Positions 1-9,178 of a stretch of 64,000 nucleotides of DNA are shown one piece after another. The DNA is taken from the NCBI RefSeq assembly GCF_001038205.1, contig NZ_JWIZ01000014.1, positions 27,843 to 91,842 on the forward strand, in the 5' to 3' direction. Below the pieces are notes generated by a model, which was not told the DNA's origin, made no database searches, and was given only the letters and a program-made list of their open reading frames with translations. The position numbers and the translations under genes were made by a program. Numbering within the stretch: position 1 is the stretch's first letter; each line of letters starts with the position of its first letter. The DNA is from Muribacter muris (GTDB lineage: Bacteria; Pseudomonadota; Gammaproteobacteria; Enterobacterales; Pasteurellaceae).

Positions 1-1
1 C

Positions 2-40
2 AAACTGGCTCGCAGCTTGGCAGATGAGTGGAAAGGTTAG
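2..40 (+). CDS. murC: UDP-N-acetylmuramate--L-alanine ligase, C-terminal end only
   Basis: Only the last 12 codons lie in the window; they read KLARSLADEWKG then stop. The SLA-x-x-W ending and the position directly before ddlB, ftsQ, ftsA and ftsZ fit the end of MurC, the ligase that adds L-alanine to UDP-MurNAc. The call rests mainly on gene order, because the visible peptide is very short. About 140 bases with an uptake signal (ACCGCTTGT near 160) separate it from ddlB. Confidence 0.7.
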   Translation, partial: KLARSLADEWKG

Positions 41-182
41 GCAAGCGGGCGGATTGAGGCAAATATTTGCAATATGGGTGGACAAATCCATAGTCCGCAG
101 CCGATTAAATATTAGATTGTTCGTATAACAGCATTTTGCAAAAAATCAGCGGTTATCGACCGCTTGTTAAGAGAGAACGAAG

Positions 183-1094
183 ATGAATTTGAAACAGGAA
201 AAAATCGCCGTACTGTTTGGCGGCGAATCGGCGGAGCGTGAAGTGTCGCTCAACTCCGGTAAAGCGGTGTTTGAAGTCCTACAAAGTTTGGGCTATAACG
301 TGGAAGCGATCGATACCAAAACCTTCCCGATTGAAAAATTAAAAGAAAAAGGCATTCAGCGGGTATTCAATATTTTGCACGGCGGCATCGGTGAAAACGG
401 CGTGTTGCAAGGGGCATTGGAACAGCTTGGCATTGCCTATACCGGTTGCGGTGTAATGGCGTCGGCGATTACCTTGGATAAATTCCGCACCAAATTATTG
501 TGGAATGCAGTTGGGCTGCCGACCGCGGAAATGCTTGTGGTGCAACGGGGACAAGCGGTCGATTGCGAGCAAATTATTGCAAAACTCGGTTTGCCGTTAT
601 TTGTGAAACCGGCGAGCGAGGGATCGAGCGTCGGGGTCAGCAAGGTGAAAACGGCGGATCAACTGTTACCGGCGATCGAGGCGGCACTGCAATATGATGC
701 GATTGTATTGGTGGAAGAGAATTTAGCCGGTGCGGAATATTCCGTGCCGGTGTTAGACGGTGAAGTGCTGCCGGCGGTGCAAATTATTCCGGACGGCGAG
801 TTTTACGATTATCACGCCAAATATATTTCCGATAATACTCAATATATCTGCCCTGTGCTTTCCGAGGCACGCCAAGCGGAAGTTGCCGCCTTAGTGAAAA
901 AAGCCTATGAGGTGGTGGGCTGCCGTGGCTGGAGCCGCATTGATGTGATGGAAGACGCTGAAGGTCATTTCCGTTTGGTTGAAGTGAATACCAGCCCCGG
1001 AATGACCAGCCACAGTATTTTCCCGAAATCGGCGGCAACGGTGGGTTATAGTTTCGAGCGGTTAGTCGAGCGGGTACTGGAGCTGAGTGCGTAA
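183..1094 (+). CDS. ddlB: D-alanine--D-alanine ligase
   Basis: Joins two D-alanines with ATP in the cytoplasm to make the terminal dipeptide of the peptidoglycan precursor. The 303-residue length is normal for DdlB. Visible family motifs are HGGIGENG (residues about 67-74), the ATP-grasp loop [11 protein letters not shown] (142-152) and the C-terminal [12 protein letters not shown] near residue 270. The ATG follows a GAGAGAACGAAG stretch that can serve as ribosome binding site. The stop codon overlaps the ftsQ start (TAATG), so the two genes are probably translationally coupled. It sits in the standard dcw order. An uptake signal (GACAAGCGGTC) lies inside the gene near 550. Confidence 0.97.
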   Translation: MNLKQEKIAVLFGGESAEREVSLNSGKAVFEVLQSLGYNVEAIDTKTFPIEKLKEKGIQRVFNILHGGIGENGVLQGALEQLGIAYTGCGVMASAITLDKFRTKLLWNAVGLPTAEMLVVQRGQAVDCEQIIAKLGLPLFVKPASEGSSVGVSKVKTADQLLPAIEAALQYDAIVLVEENLAGAEYSVPVLDGEVLPAVQIIPDGEFYDYHAKYISDNTQYICPVLSEARQAEVAALVKKAYEVVGCRGWSRIDVMEDAEGHFRLVEVNTSPGMTSHSIFPKSAATVGYSFERLVERVLELSA

Positions 1095-1876
1095 TGAGTG
1101 TGGTTTTCCGCAAAAAACCAACGTCTGTTATTGGGACGAAGATCAGTAAGCCCGATAATCCGATCGATTGGCTGATTTTTATTAAGCCGATGATTCTGTT
1201 TGTCTGTTTGATTTTTGGCTATATACTCTATGCAAATTGGGCAAGCGTGCTTGAATCACTGGATAAAACGCCGATCAAATCTTATGCGCTCACCCATAAA
1301 ACCCGTTTTACTACTAATCAAGATATTCGGGAAACGCTATCTCAAGCGCCGCAATTAAAGGGCTATTTCGGACAGGATATTCAATCGGTGAAAGAGCGGT
1401 TTTTAGCGCTCTCTTGGGTGCGAGATGTCGTGGTGCGGAAAGTGTACCCGAATCGGCTAAGTCTGACGCTAATCGAACACATTCCGGCGGCACGTTGGAA
1501 TCATAGCCAGTTTGTCTCTGACAAAGGCGTGGTATTTGGGCTGCCCGAAGGGCGTTTTGACGCACAAAATTTGCCGTTACTATTTGGGCCGGATAGCGAA
1601 AGTAAAGTGGTGCTGGAAGCGTGGGGCAAAATTAAACGGGACTTAAATACCCGCAACTTACGTTTAAAAGCGGTGGCGATGGATACCCGCGGTTCTTGGA
1701 CAATCACTTTGGATAATGATGTGGAATTACGTTTGGGGCGGGGAGATTGGTTGCCGAAAATCGACCGCTTCGTGAGCATTTTCCCTGAAATTGATGTACC
1801 GGAAGGTAAGCGGCTGTCCTATGTCGATCTACGTTATGAACACGGTGCGGCGGTCGGATTAAGTAATAAACACTAA
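1094..1876 (+). CDS. ftsQ: cell division protein FtsQ
   Basis: Bitopic inner-membrane protein that links early and late divisome parts through FtsB and FtsL. It has a short cytoplasmic N-terminus, one hydrophobic segment (about residues 29-50) and a periplasmic region with a POTRA-like part that includes SVKERFLALSWVRDVVVRKVYPNRL. Length 260 is close to other FtsQ proteins. It starts inside the ddlB stop (TAATG) and is followed after 14 bases by ftsA, as expected in the dcw cluster. Recognition rests on order, topology and the W-V-R-D-x-V-V-R-K-x-Y-P-x-x-L signature. Confidence 0.95.
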   Translation: MSVVFRKKPTSVIGTKISKPDNPIDWLIFIKPMILFVCLIFGYILYANWASVLESLDKTPIKSYALTHKTRFTTNQDIRETLSQAPQLKGYFGQDIQSVKERFLALSWVRDVVVRKVYPNRLSLTLIEHIPAARWNHSQFVSDKGVVFGLPEGRFDAQNLPLLFGPDSESKVVLEAWGKIKRDLNTRNLRLKAVAMDTRGSWTITLDNDVELRLGRGDWLPKIDRFVSIFPEIDVPEGKRLSYVDLRYEHGAAVGLSNKH

Positions 1877-1890
1877 TTTTTGCGAATAGA

Positions 1891-3174
1891 ATGAATATGA
1901 CGAAAATAGCAGAATCTAAAATTGTGGTCGGGTTAGAAGTCGGCTCGCATAAAGTTGTGGCGGTAGTGGGCGAAGTCTTACCGGACGGCGTTGTGAATGT
2001 GATCGGCTCCGGTGTAAGCCCCTCCAAAGGCGTGCAAAGCGGCGGCGTAGTGGATTTAGATGCGGTGGTATCGGCAATCGGGCGGGCGATTGAGGAAGCC
2101 GAGTCGATCTCCGAATGTCAAATTATGGGCGTTACGCTGGCGATTTCCGGTGCGCATATTACCTCTTTCAACGAAGTCGGTACTGTGCCGCTATCGGGCA
2201 CGGTCAAACAAGAGGATCTGGATAATGCGATTCATATCGCCCGTTCAATTAAATTACCGGACGGGTTGGAAACCTTACATATTATTCCGCAAGAGTATAA
2301 AGTCGATCGATTGCCGGCAACCAAAAACCCGCTCGGTTTATCCGGTATGCGTTTACAGGCGCAAGCCCATATTATTGCCTGCCATAATGATTGGCTGCGT
2401 AATTTAAAAAATGCGGTAGAACGTAGTAAATTAAAAATCGATCAAATTATTTTTTCCGGTTTAGCCTCTAGTTATTCCGTGCTAACCGATGACGAACGGG
2501 AATTAGGGGTTTGCTTAATTGATATTGGCGGCGGCACAATGGACGTGTTAGTTTATACGGACGGTGCATTGCGCTTTAGCAAGGTGATTCCGTTCGGCGG
2601 CAATAATGTAACCGATTATATTGCGGCAACCTTTGCAACCTCACGCAATGTGGCGGAAACCATCAAAGTGCAGCACGGGAGTGCGATTTCGCCGCCGTCC
2701 AGTTTTGCCGATAGAAAATTCCAAATTGACGGATTAGGCGGTCGTGTGCCGAGAACTTTTTCCAAAGAGCAACTGTCTAATTACACTGCACAATGCTATC
2801 ACGATTTATTAAAGGTTATATCGGACGAATTAATTAATTTGCGTAATGAACTTTATCAAAAAGGGATAAAACAAGAATTAATTGCAGGAATTGTATTAAC
2901 GGGTGGTGGTTCTCAAATAGAAGATATTGTAGAATGTGCCAAATCTGTCTTTAATTCCCAAGTGAGAGTGGGCGACCCCCTCAATATTACCGGATTAACC
3001 GATTATGTGAATAAACCGCAATATGCCAGTGTGCTCGGTTTATTACATTATAGCCATTATAATGATTTGGATAGTCGTTCCGAGGGCGATATTGGTGATA
3101 AGGTCGGCGGCATTATTGATATTGTCGGTCGAGGGGCGAAAAAATTAATTCATTGGGCAAAATCAAATTTTTAA
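1891..3174 (+). CDS. ftsA: cell division protein FtsA
   Basis: Actin-like ATPase that tethers FtsZ filaments to the inner membrane. The actin fold motifs are visible: VVGLEVGSHKV near the N-terminus, CLIDIGGGTMDVLVY in the middle and GIVLTGGGSQIEDI near residue 340. The C-terminus is a short amphipathic helix (KKLIHWAKSNF) that fits the membrane-targeting sequence. The length of 427 is a little above the E. coli protein. A second ATG two codons downstream is an equally possible start, because the ribosome binding site is weak. ftsQ precedes it and ftsZ follows after 34 bases. Confidence 0.96.
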   Translation: MNMTKIAESKIVVGLEVGSHKVVAVVGEVLPDGVVNVIGSGVSPSKGVQSGGVVDLDAVVSAIGRAIEEAESISECQIMGVTLAISGAHITSFNEVGTVPLSGTVKQEDLDNAIHIARSIKLPDGLETLHIIPQEYKVDRLPATKNPLGLSGMRLQAQAHIIACHNDWLRNLKNAVERSKLKIDQIIFSGLASSYSVLTDDERELGVCLIDIGGGTMDVLVYTDGALRFSKVIPFGGNNVTDYIAATFATSRNVAETIKVQHGSAISPPSSFADRKFQIDGLGGRVPRTFSKEQLSNYTAQCYHDLLKVISDELINLRNELYQKGIKQELIAGIVLTGGGSQIEDIVECAKSVFNSQVRVGDPLNITGLTDYVNKPQYASVLGLLHYSHYNDLDSRSEGDIGDKVGGIIDIVGRGAKKLIHWAKSNF

Positions 3175-3208
3175 TTGTGTCGAGAGAACACACCAGGGAG
3201 AATCGAAA

Positions 3209-4414
3209 ATGTTTGAACCGATTTTTGAACCAACGCAAGATGCGGTCATTAAAGTTGTCGGTGTCGGCGGCGGCGGCGGTAACGCACTCAATCATATGGT
3301 TAATACGCAAAACGATGTTGGCGGTAGCGTTGAGTTTTTTTCAGTAAATACCGATGCGCAAGTGCTACGCAGTAGTTCAGTGCAAAATACCATTCAAATC
3401 GGTGCAAGTGTAACCAAAGGGTTGGGTGCGGGGGCTGATCCGAATGTCGGACACCAAGCGGCAGAAGAAGATCGTGATGCGCTAACCAATATGCTAACCG
3501 GTGCCGATATGGTGTTTATCGCCGTCGGAATGGGCGGCGGTACGGGAACGGGCGCTGCGCCAGTCATTGCCGAAATTGCGAAAAGTCAAGGTTCTCTCAC
3601 GGTCGGTATTGTAACCAAACCTTTTACCTTTGAAGGGCGTAAACGTTCCGCCTACGCTGAACAAGGGATTAAAGAACTTGCCAAACACGTTGATTCTCTG
3701 ATTATTATCCAAAACGACAAATTGCTAAAAGTATTGCCTAAAAATGTGAAGTTTAATGAAGCTTTCGGGGTTGCCAACGATGTTTTACGCAATGCCGTAT
3801 TAGGTATTACCGATATGATCACGTCGGAAGGCTTGGTGAACGTGGACTTTGCCGATGTGAAGAAAGTGATGTCGGAAATGGGACGGGCAATGATGGGGAC
3901 GGGGATTGCCGAAGGCGAAAACCGTGCGGAAAATGCCGCCAAAGAAGCAGTGGCAAGCCCATTATTGGAAGATGTGGATTTATCGGGAGCAAAAGGAATT
4001 TTGGTGAATATTTCGTCCGGTTTCGATATTGAATTAAACGAAGTCAATACCATTATGGAATATGTTACCAGCTTTGCCGATCCTGATGCGGCGATTATTT
4101 TCGGTTCGGCATTTTATCCTGAAATGGAAGGTAAAATCCGGGTAACCCTTGTGGCGACAGGTATCGGGCAACAAGAAGAAATTATGCACGCACCGAGAAT
4201 CCAACAGCCTATTGCGCCAGTAAACGGCTATCCGCAGTCGGTACAGCCACAGCCGAATCAACCGGCGTTTGTCGGCGGCTATCAGCAACAAAATAACCAG
4301 TTCGGACAGCAACCGCTTCAACAGCCGCAATCCGCACCAAAACCGCAGTCTGTGGATAGCAACCAAATGTTCTCACCGGCATCTATCCCCGGCTTTATGA
4401 GAAATGGTCAATAA
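3209..4414 (+). CDS. ftsZ: cell division protein FtsZ
   Basis: Tubulin-like GTPase that forms the cytokinetic ring. The glycine-rich nucleotide loop GGGGGN is at residues 20-25 and the tubulin signature GGGTGTG at 109-115. After the globular core comes a Gln/Pro-rich linker (about residues 325-385). The conserved C-terminal peptide ([12 protein letters not shown], 390-401) is the docking site for FtsA and ZipA. The ribosome binding site CAGGGAG is well placed before the ATG. Length 401 is usual for Pasteurellaceae FtsZ, and the gene sits last in the ftsQAZ series. Confidence 0.98.
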   Translation: MFEPIFEPTQDAVIKVVGVGGGGGNALNHMVNTQNDVGGSVEFFSVNTDAQVLRSSSVQNTIQIGASVTKGLGAGADPNVGHQAAEEDRDALTNMLTGADMVFIAVGMGGGTGTGAAPVIAEIAKSQGSLTVGIVTKPFTFEGRKRSAYAEQGIKELAKHVDSLIIIQNDKLLKVLPKNVKFNEAFGVANDVLRNAVLGITDMITSEGLVNVDFADVKKVMSEMGRAMMGTGIAEGENRAENAAKEAVASPLLEDVDLSGAKGILVNISSGFDIELNEVNTIMEYVTSFADPDAAIIFGSAFYPEMEGKIRVTLVATGIGQQEEIMHAPRIQQPIAPVNGYPQSVQPQPNQPAFVGGYQQQNNQFGQQPLQQPQSAPKPQSVDSNQMFSPASIPGFMRNGQ

Positions 4415-4448
4415 CGCCGAATCCTGTGAAGGATTAAGGAAAAACGAT

Positions 4449-5369
4449 ATGATTAAACAAAGAACCTTAAAACAAGCAACAAAAGTTACCGGTATTGGAT
4501 TACATAGTGGTAAGAAAGTAACGCTCACCCTGCGCCCTGCGCCTGCAAATACCGGGATTATTTATGCTCGTACGGATCTCAATCCTGTCGTTTATTTTCC
4601 GGCAAGTGCCGAGGCAATTCGTGATACGACCCTCTGTACCTGTATGATCAATGACGACGGCGTGCGTATTTCCACAGTCGAGCATCTCAATGCGGCAATG
4701 TCCGCTCTCGGCTTAGATAATATCATTGTGGAAGTCGATGCGCCGGAAATTCCAATTATGGACGGCAGTTCCAGCCCTTTTATTTATCTTCTCTTAGACG
4801 CAGGTATAGAAGAACAAAATGCGGCGAAAAAATTCATTCGCATTAAAGAGCATATCAGAGTGGAAGAAGGGGATAAATGGGCAGCGTTTAAGCCGTATGC
4901 TCACGGTTTAAAACTGGATTTCACCATTGATTTTACCCACCCGATGATTAGCCCCGAAGTGCGTCATTATCAAATGGCATTCTCGGCACAAAACTTTATC
5001 CAACAACTGAGTCGGGCAAGAACGTTCACCTTTATGAAAGATGTGGAATACCTTCAATCGATTGGGCTGGCGTTAGGCGGTAGTTTAGATAATGCGATTG
5101 TACTGGACGAATTTCGTATTTTGAATGAAGACGGATTACGCTTTAAAGATGAATTAGTCCGCCACAAAATGTTAGATGCAGTAGGTGATTTATTTATGTG
5201 CGGCTACAATATTTTAGGCGATTTTAGTGCCTATAAATCTGGACACGGTTTAAATAATAAATTATTGCGTGCCGTTTTAGCCAACCAAAATGCTTGGGAA
5301 TTTGTAACCTTTGAACAAAAACACGAAGCTCCGCAAGGTTATGTTGCAACCGGACAACTCTTTATTTAA
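4449..5369 (+). CDS. lpxC: UDP-3-O-acyl-N-acetylglucosamine deacetylase
   Basis: Zinc enzyme that catalyses the first committed step of lipid A synthesis. I chose the ATG at 4449 because it gives the conserved N-terminus [20 protein letters not shown] and is preceded by AAGGATTAAGGA; the upstream in-frame ATG at 4404 would overlap the end of ftsZ. Zinc-ligand motifs are [14 protein letters not shown] and [10 protein letters not shown] (about residue 237). Length 306 matches the family. It is the last gene of the dcw block and is followed by a clear terminator. Confidence 0.97.
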   Translation: MIKQRTLKQATKVTGIGLHSGKKVTLTLRPAPANTGIIYARTDLNPVVYFPASAEAIRDTTLCTCMINDDGVRISTVEHLNAAMSALGLDNIIVEVDAPEIPIMDGSSSPFIYLLLDAGIEEQNAAKKFIRIKEHIRVEEGDKWAAFKPYAHGLKLDFTIDFTHPMISPEVRHYQMAFSAQNFIQQLSRARTFTFMKDVEYLQSIGLALGGSLDNAIVLDEFRILNEDGLRFKDELVRHKMLDAVGDLFMCGYNILGDFSAYKSGHGLNNKLLRAVLANQNAWEFVTFEQKHEAPQGYVATGQLFI

Positions 5370-5390
5370 GTAAAAATAGATTTTGGAGGA

Positions 5391-5422
5391 AGGCTTAGCA
5401 TTACAGATGCTAAGCCTTTTTG
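5391..5422 (+). terminator. rho-independent terminator after lpxC
   Basis: A perfect 10-bp stem (AGGCTTAGCA / TGCTAAGCCT) with a 7-base loop is followed by TTTT. It closes the dcw/lpxC transcription unit just before the convergent rluA gene. Confidence 0.9.
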
Positions 5423-5434
5423 TTCTAGGCAAGT

Positions 5435-6103
5435 TTAAAACGGCGGTTTTGACTCAAACGCCATCGGTTCAAAGGTGATAGGGTGGGTGATTGCCAGATA
5501 TTCAGCGTGTAAACACAACCGTGGTGAGAGGCTTTTGGCTAAAGGATTGGCATAGAACTTATCGCCGATAATCGGATGCCCTAATGCTAAGCTATGTACC
5601 CGTAGTTGATGAGAGCGTCCGGTATAGGGGGTGAGCCTGACTCTCGTGGTATTATTTGGATAGTGTGCAAGAATATCGTAAAAAGTAACCGCTTGCTTTC
5701 CCCGCTCAAAGCAGATTTTTTGGCGGGGGCGGTTTTCCCAATCGCAAATAAGCGGTAAATTGATCGTGCCTTGCTCGCCAATGTGCTGCCCCATTTTGCC
5801 CCACACTAGCGCTTGATAATGCTTTTTCGGCTCTCGTTCACGAAATTGGCGTTTCAGCTCTTTTTCCGCTTGCTTGCTGAGGGCGAATAATAAAATGCCG
5901 CTGGTTGCCATATCTAAGCGGTGTGCCGGCTCGGTGAAGCCGTATTTTTGCTGCACTCTGACCATTGCACTGTCTTGATATTCAGGACGATTGCCCGGTA
6001 CGGAGAGCAGCCCGCTCGGTTTATTCAGAACAAGAATGTGGTTATCACGATAAATTTCGTCTAACCAAGGGATTTGGGGAGGATTGTATTCAATAAGTGC
6101 CAT
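5435..6103 (-). CDS. rluA: dual-specificity RNA pseudouridine synthase RluA
   Basis: Makes pseudouridine at position 746 of 23S rRNA and position 32 of several tRNAs (family knowledge for RluA). The catalytic motif HRLDMATSGILLFA carries the essential Asp, and the NKPSGLLSVPG and TPYTGRSHQLRVH blocks are typical. The length of 222 without an N-terminal S4 domain fits RluA better than RluC or RluD. It is transcribed toward lpxC and lies downstream of deoD on the same strand, with a terminator-like hairpin between them. Confidence 0.93.
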   Translation of the reverse strand: MALIEYNPPQIPWLDEIYRDNHILVLNKPSGLLSVPGNRPEYQDSAMVRVQQKYGFTEPAHRLDMATSGILLFALSKQAEKELKRQFREREPKKHYQALVWGKMGQHIGEQGTINLPLICDWENRPRQKICFERGKQAVTFYDILAHYPNNTTRVRLTPYTGRSHQLRVHSLALGHPIIGDKFYANPLAKSLSPRLCLHAEYLAITHPITFEPMAFESKPPF

Positions 6104-6124
6104 AAGAGAGAATGTGTAGAGAGA

Positions 6125-6153
6125 TTAAAATGCCGAATCAGGTGTTCGGCATT
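6125..6153 (-). terminator. terminator after deoD
   Basis: A 9-bp stem AATGCCGAA / TTCGGCATT with a 7-base loop. On the minus strand it is followed by TTTTAATC. An uptake signal core (ACAAGCGGT) lies directly beside it at about 6155. Confidence 0.7.
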
Positions 6154-6187
6154 AACAAGCGGTATGTTTTCCGCAGATATTGACCAA

Positions 6188-6904
6188 TTAGGCTTCGTCA
6201 TCAATTAAGACGGATTCTAACGCAATTTCGATCATCTCGTTAAAGGTTAATTGGCGCTCTTCGGAGGTAGTTTGCTCGTGGGTACGGATATGGTCGGAGA
6301 CGGTGCAGATGGCAAGGGCTTTAGCGCCAAATTCTGCGGCAACGCCGTAAATGCCCGCCGCTTCCATTTCCACGCCTAAGATGCCGTATTTTTCCATTAC
6401 ATCAAACATTTCAACGTCTGGCGTATAGAATAAATCGGCAGAGAACAGATTACCAACTCGTACATTCACCCCTTTTTGTTTGGCGGCTTCAACGGCAGCA
6501 ACCGTCATATCGAAATCGGCAATGGCGGCAAAGTCATTATCTTTAAAGCGAATGCGGTTTACTTTGGAATCGGTACAAGCACCGACACCGATGATCACAT
6601 CACGCAATTTCACGTCTGCACGCACCGCACCGCAAGACCCGACACGGATAATTTTTTTCACACCGTACTCGGTGATCAACTCTTTAGCATAGATTGAGCA
6701 GGACGGAATTCCCATACCGTGCCCCATTACCGAAATACGGCGTCCTTTGTAAGTGCCGGTATAGCCGAGCATATTACGCACGTTGGTAACTTCTTGGGCA
6801 TTATCTAAAAAGGTTTCGGCAATATATTTAGCACGCAGCGGATCGCCCGGCATCAATACAACATCGGCAAATGCACCGGCTGGTGCGTTAATGTGTGGAG
6901 TCAT
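6188..6904 (-). CDS. deoD: purine-nucleoside phosphorylase, DeoD type
   Basis: Phosphorolysis of purine (deoxy)nucleosides to base and (deoxy)ribose 1-phosphate in nucleotide salvage. Length 238 matches the hexameric DeoD class. Typical segments are [47 protein letters not shown] and [26 protein letters not shown] ribosome binding stretch precedes the ATG. Neither deoABC nor nupC is adjacent, so the gene appears to be transcribed alone. Confidence 0.96.
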   Translation of the reverse strand: MTPHINAPAGAFADVVLMPGDPLRAKYIAETFLDNAQEVTNVRNMLGYTGTYKGRRISVMGHGMGIPSCSIYAKELITEYGVKKIIRVGSCGAVRADVKLRDVIIGVGACTDSKVNRIRFKDNDFAAIADFDMTVAAVEAAKQKGVNVRVGNLFSADLFYTPDVEMFDVMEKYGILGVEMEAAGIYGVAAEFGAKALAICTVSDHIRTHEQTTSEERQLTFNEMIEIALESVLIDDEA

Positions 6905-7215
6905 TGTGATTTCCTCATTGGTTATGTAGAGAATCTTGGGGGGATATTTTCTATTGCTCCGCCGTTCATTGCAAGCCCCTATTTTGCAAAAATCGTGAGG
7001 AATCCGACCGCTTGCACCAAATTGTATGATGAACGGGCGACAAGCGGTCGGTTTAACGCTGATGTTTGCAATGGAGCAAAATGACGGTTTCGTTCATTGG
7101 CAGCCCTCGTAATAGAATTGAGCTTTGCGATCTCTTTTAAACGGACGCTTTGAAATCACTTGTTCGTATTTTTGCTACCCCATATTGTGATGACATAGCG
7201 ACGTGAATGATAGGA
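6905..7215. other. intergenic region, deoD to dgt
   Basis: 311 bases without a convincing gene. It holds two Apl-type uptake cores in opposite orientation, CCGACCGCTTG at 7004-7014 and CAAGCGGTCGG at 7041-7051. They could form an 11-bp stem with a 26-base loop downstream of dgt. The deoD promoter must lie in the left part. I see no tRNA or known riboswitch. Confidence 0.6.
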
Positions 7216-8544
7216 TTACAGACTTTGATATAATTTAAAGGCTTGCCCGTCAGACATTCCGGCGAGGTAGTCGCAAATCACCCGTGGGCGTTGGTTCGGT
7301 TCGGCTTTTTGCCAACGTTGGGCAACGGCTTTAGGGAGTAAACGTCTCGGATCACAACTGAGCATATCAAACAGTGCCATTAAGATACGTTGCCCTTTAT
7401 ATTCGACCCGCTGTGTCGTTACATCGCAGATAACATATTGATAGACAAAGCGTTTTAATATATCCAGCACGGCACGGACTTCCGCAGGCAAGGTCGCATT
7501 AAAATGCAGCAACGGCTCTTCAAACTCACTTATCGCCTGCCATTGCACATTGGTAGCAAAATAATTGACCAAGCCGCCAATCACATCTTTGCGTTCGTAA
7601 CGATGCTCGGAAAAGAGTTTTTCACTCATTCCCTTCGCTAACATTGTTTTGATCCAAGGTGAGCAGCATTGCTCAAACTCCGCTACGGCATTTTGCCACG
7701 ATTGCGGCGTAACCATTCCGCCGACAATCGCATCTTCCAAATCGTGCACCCCATAGGCAATGTCGTCCGCCAATTCCATAATGCTACAATCAAGGGATTT
7801 ATAGCGGGTTTGATTTGGACAATTTGGATCGTTGTTTTCGATGACTTGGGTGAACAGTTGGCGATCCGGTTCGGAAAGTGGGGCGAGTACCCAATCGAAA
7901 AAAGGCTGATCGTCATCAAATAGCCCTTTACTGGTTGGGAAATCGTGTAAATTGATGTAACGGGAATGGGTGATCGGCTTGGGCTGACGAGGAACAGCTT
8001 GGGAAAGTAGTGTGGGGTATTTGATAATACCGAGCAAGGTGCGGCGGGTTAAATTCATTCCGGCACTTGCGGTGTAAGGCTCAAGCTGGGTAACAATACG
8101 GAAAGATTGTGCATTGCCCTCGAAGCCGCCATATTCCGCCATTTTGTAATTGAGCGCCATTTCGCCGCCGTGCCCGAAAGGCGGATGACCTAAGTCGTGA
8201 GCAAAGCAGAGGGATTCGGTAAGGCTGCGGGAAGGTAAAAGGGCGGTGAGTTGCTCGGCATATTTTGCAAATTTGGGTTCGCAACAGACCGCTTGAAAGC
8301 CGAATTTATCCTCCGCCAGTTTAGCCCGTAAACTGCTGCCGATTTGGGCAACTTCAAGGGAATGGGTGAGGCGAGTGCGATAAAAATCATCTTCCCCAAC
8401 GGCGTGAATCTGCGTTTTCGCCTGTAAACAGCGAAAGGCTTCAGAATGTAAAATCCGCCCCCGATCTCGCTGAAAGGGCGAGCGATGATCCTGCTCACGT
8501 TTTTGATCCGCTTGAAAACGTGCCGTCCAAATGGCTGAAGTCAT
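7216..8544 (-). CDS. dgt: dGTP triphosphohydrolase-like HD-domain protein
   Basis: HD-superfamily hydrolase that removes triphosphate from deoxynucleoside triphosphates, mainly dGTP in studied members. The metal site is visible as H61, then FAHDLGHPPFGHGGE, which holds the H116-D117 pair and H120. The N-terminal RSPFQRDRGRILHSEAFRCL and RTRLTHSLEVAQIGSSL blocks are family signatures. Length 442 fits the dGTPase type 2 subfamily. It starts only 63 bases after the end of the SOS-boxed UmuD-like gene on the same strand with no clear terminator between, so read-through from that promoter is plausible. Confidence 0.9.
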   Translation of the reverse strand: MTSAIWTARFQADQKREQDHRSPFQRDRGRILHSEAFRCLQAKTQIHAVGEDDFYRTRLTHSLEVAQIGSSLRAKLAEDKFGFQAVCCEPKFAKYAEQLTALLPSRSLTESLCFAHDLGHPPFGHGGEMALNYKMAEYGGFEGNAQSFRIVTQLEPYTASAGMNLTRRTLLGIIKYPTLLSQAVPRQPKPITHSRYINLHDFPTSKGLFDDDQPFFDWVLAPLSEPDRQLFTQVIENNDPNCPNQTRYKSLDCSIMELADDIAYGVHDLEDAIVGGMVTPQSWQNAVAEFEQCCSPWIKTMLAKGMSEKLFSEHRYERKDVIGGLVNYFATNVQWQAISEFEEPLLHFNATLPAEVRAVLDILKRFVYQYVICDVTTQRVEYKGQRILMALFDMLSCDPRRLLPKAVAQRWQKAEPNQRPRVICDYLAGMSDGQAFKLYQSL

Positions 8545-8607
8545 AGTTACCCCTCAATTGTAGAATATTAAGGCAATTCTAGCGTGAAAGTGCGATGGAA
8601 AACAAGT

Positions 8608-9027
8608 CTAAGCGGCGTATTGCCGCCCACGCATTTGGTGGACGACATTGGTGATCACGCCGGCAAGGGGAATATCTTGCCAAGATTGAATCCGTAAATT
8701 GAATTCACGGATATCCAATGCAAGCAGGATTTTTTCGTCCTCAATCTCATTAAAAAATTGGTAGAACTTATACTCGCCTGCTTTTTCGATCACAATCAGA
8801 TCGTTTTTTTGAGGAGCTTGGTGGTTTTCAACGATCAGCAGATCGTCAAACTCAATGCCCCACATAATCAAATTGGGGTTTTTAACCTGAATGAAAAAGG
8901 TTTCATTCGGGCGGCGGATACAGAGGGCATTGAGATCGAGTTTGAGTGATCGCTGGCTGTTAGTATCTCGATAGAGGGGAAGGGGTTGATAGGAGCGTTC
9001 ACGCTCAAGGGATCGCAAATATGCCAT
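8608..9027 (-). CDS. UmuD-like S24-fold protein lacking the catalytic dyad
   Basis: 139 residues that align along most of their length with UmuD. Shared landmarks are L-D-L-N at 30-33 (UmuD I-D-L-N), GIEFDDLLIV at 57-66 (UmuD GISDGDLLIV), GEYKFYQF at 84-91 (UmuD GEFTVKKL) and a VVHQMR ending (UmuD VVKAMR). The nucleophilic Ser position is Asn52, and the Lys positions are Tyr89/Gln90. The N-terminal arm is shorter and has no Cys-Gly cleavage site, so self-cleavage is not expected. The ATG has a strong GGAGG ribosome binding site. The promoter carries LexA-type boxes, so DNA-damage induction is inferred. No umuC is present in the window. The function is unknown to me; a polymerase or RecA accessory role, or a LexA-like decoy, are possibilities. 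Confidence 0.82.
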   Translation of the reverse strand: MAYLRSLERERSYQPLPLYRDTNSQRSLKLDLNALCIRRPNETFFIQVKNPNLIMWGIEFDDLLIVENHQAPQKNDLIVIEKAGEYKFYQFFNEIEDEKILLALDIREFNLRIQSWQDIPLAGVITNVVHQMRGRQYAA

Positions 9028-9040
9028 ATAGCCTCCGAAA

Positions 9041-9056
9041 CTGTTTGTTTATACAG
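9041..9056 (-). promoter_or_regulatory. LexA (SOS) box 1
   Basis: CTGTTTGTTTATACAG matches CTGT-N8-ACAG exactly. It lies just downstream of the -10 element of the UmuD-like gene, overlapping the expected transcription start. Confidence 0.85.
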
Positions 9057-9061
9057 GACTC

Positions 9062-9089
9062 ATTTTACTGTTTATTAAAACAGTGTCAA
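9062..9089 (-). promoter_or_regulatory. sigma70 promoter with embedded LexA box 2
   Basis: On the minus strand a perfect -35 TTGACA (9084-9089) and a -10 TAAAAT (9062-9067) are separated by 16 bases. Those 16 bases (9068-9083) are themselves a perfect LexA box, CTGTTTATTAAAACAG in plus-strand reading. A repressor bound here would cover the whole promoter core. It drives the UmuD-like gene and possibly dgt. Confidence 0.85.
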
Positions 9090-9107
9090 TTGGCAAAATG
9101 CATTTTT

Positions 9108-9123
9108 TTGTAAATTATTACAG
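9108..9123 (-). promoter_or_regulatory. LexA-like box 3 (one mismatch)
   Basis: TTGTAAATTATTACAG differs from CTGT-N8-ACAG at one position. It lies upstream of the -35 element, 40 bases from box 2. It may add cooperative LexA binding or may be chance. Confidence 0.5.
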
Positions 9124-9178
9124 TATTACGATCCCTTTTTCAGCAACAATCAGCCACGATTTAAACGTGGCGTTAGCA

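Noticed and set aside
4404..4448. Longer lpxC N-terminus starting inside ftsZ
   Set aside because: The 15 extra residues are not part of the family N-terminus, and a good ribosome binding site precedes the ATG at 4449.
6893..7084. 63-codon plus-strand frame upstream of deoD
   Set aside because: It begins inside deoD, crosses uptake signals and has no ribosome binding site or recognisable protein features.
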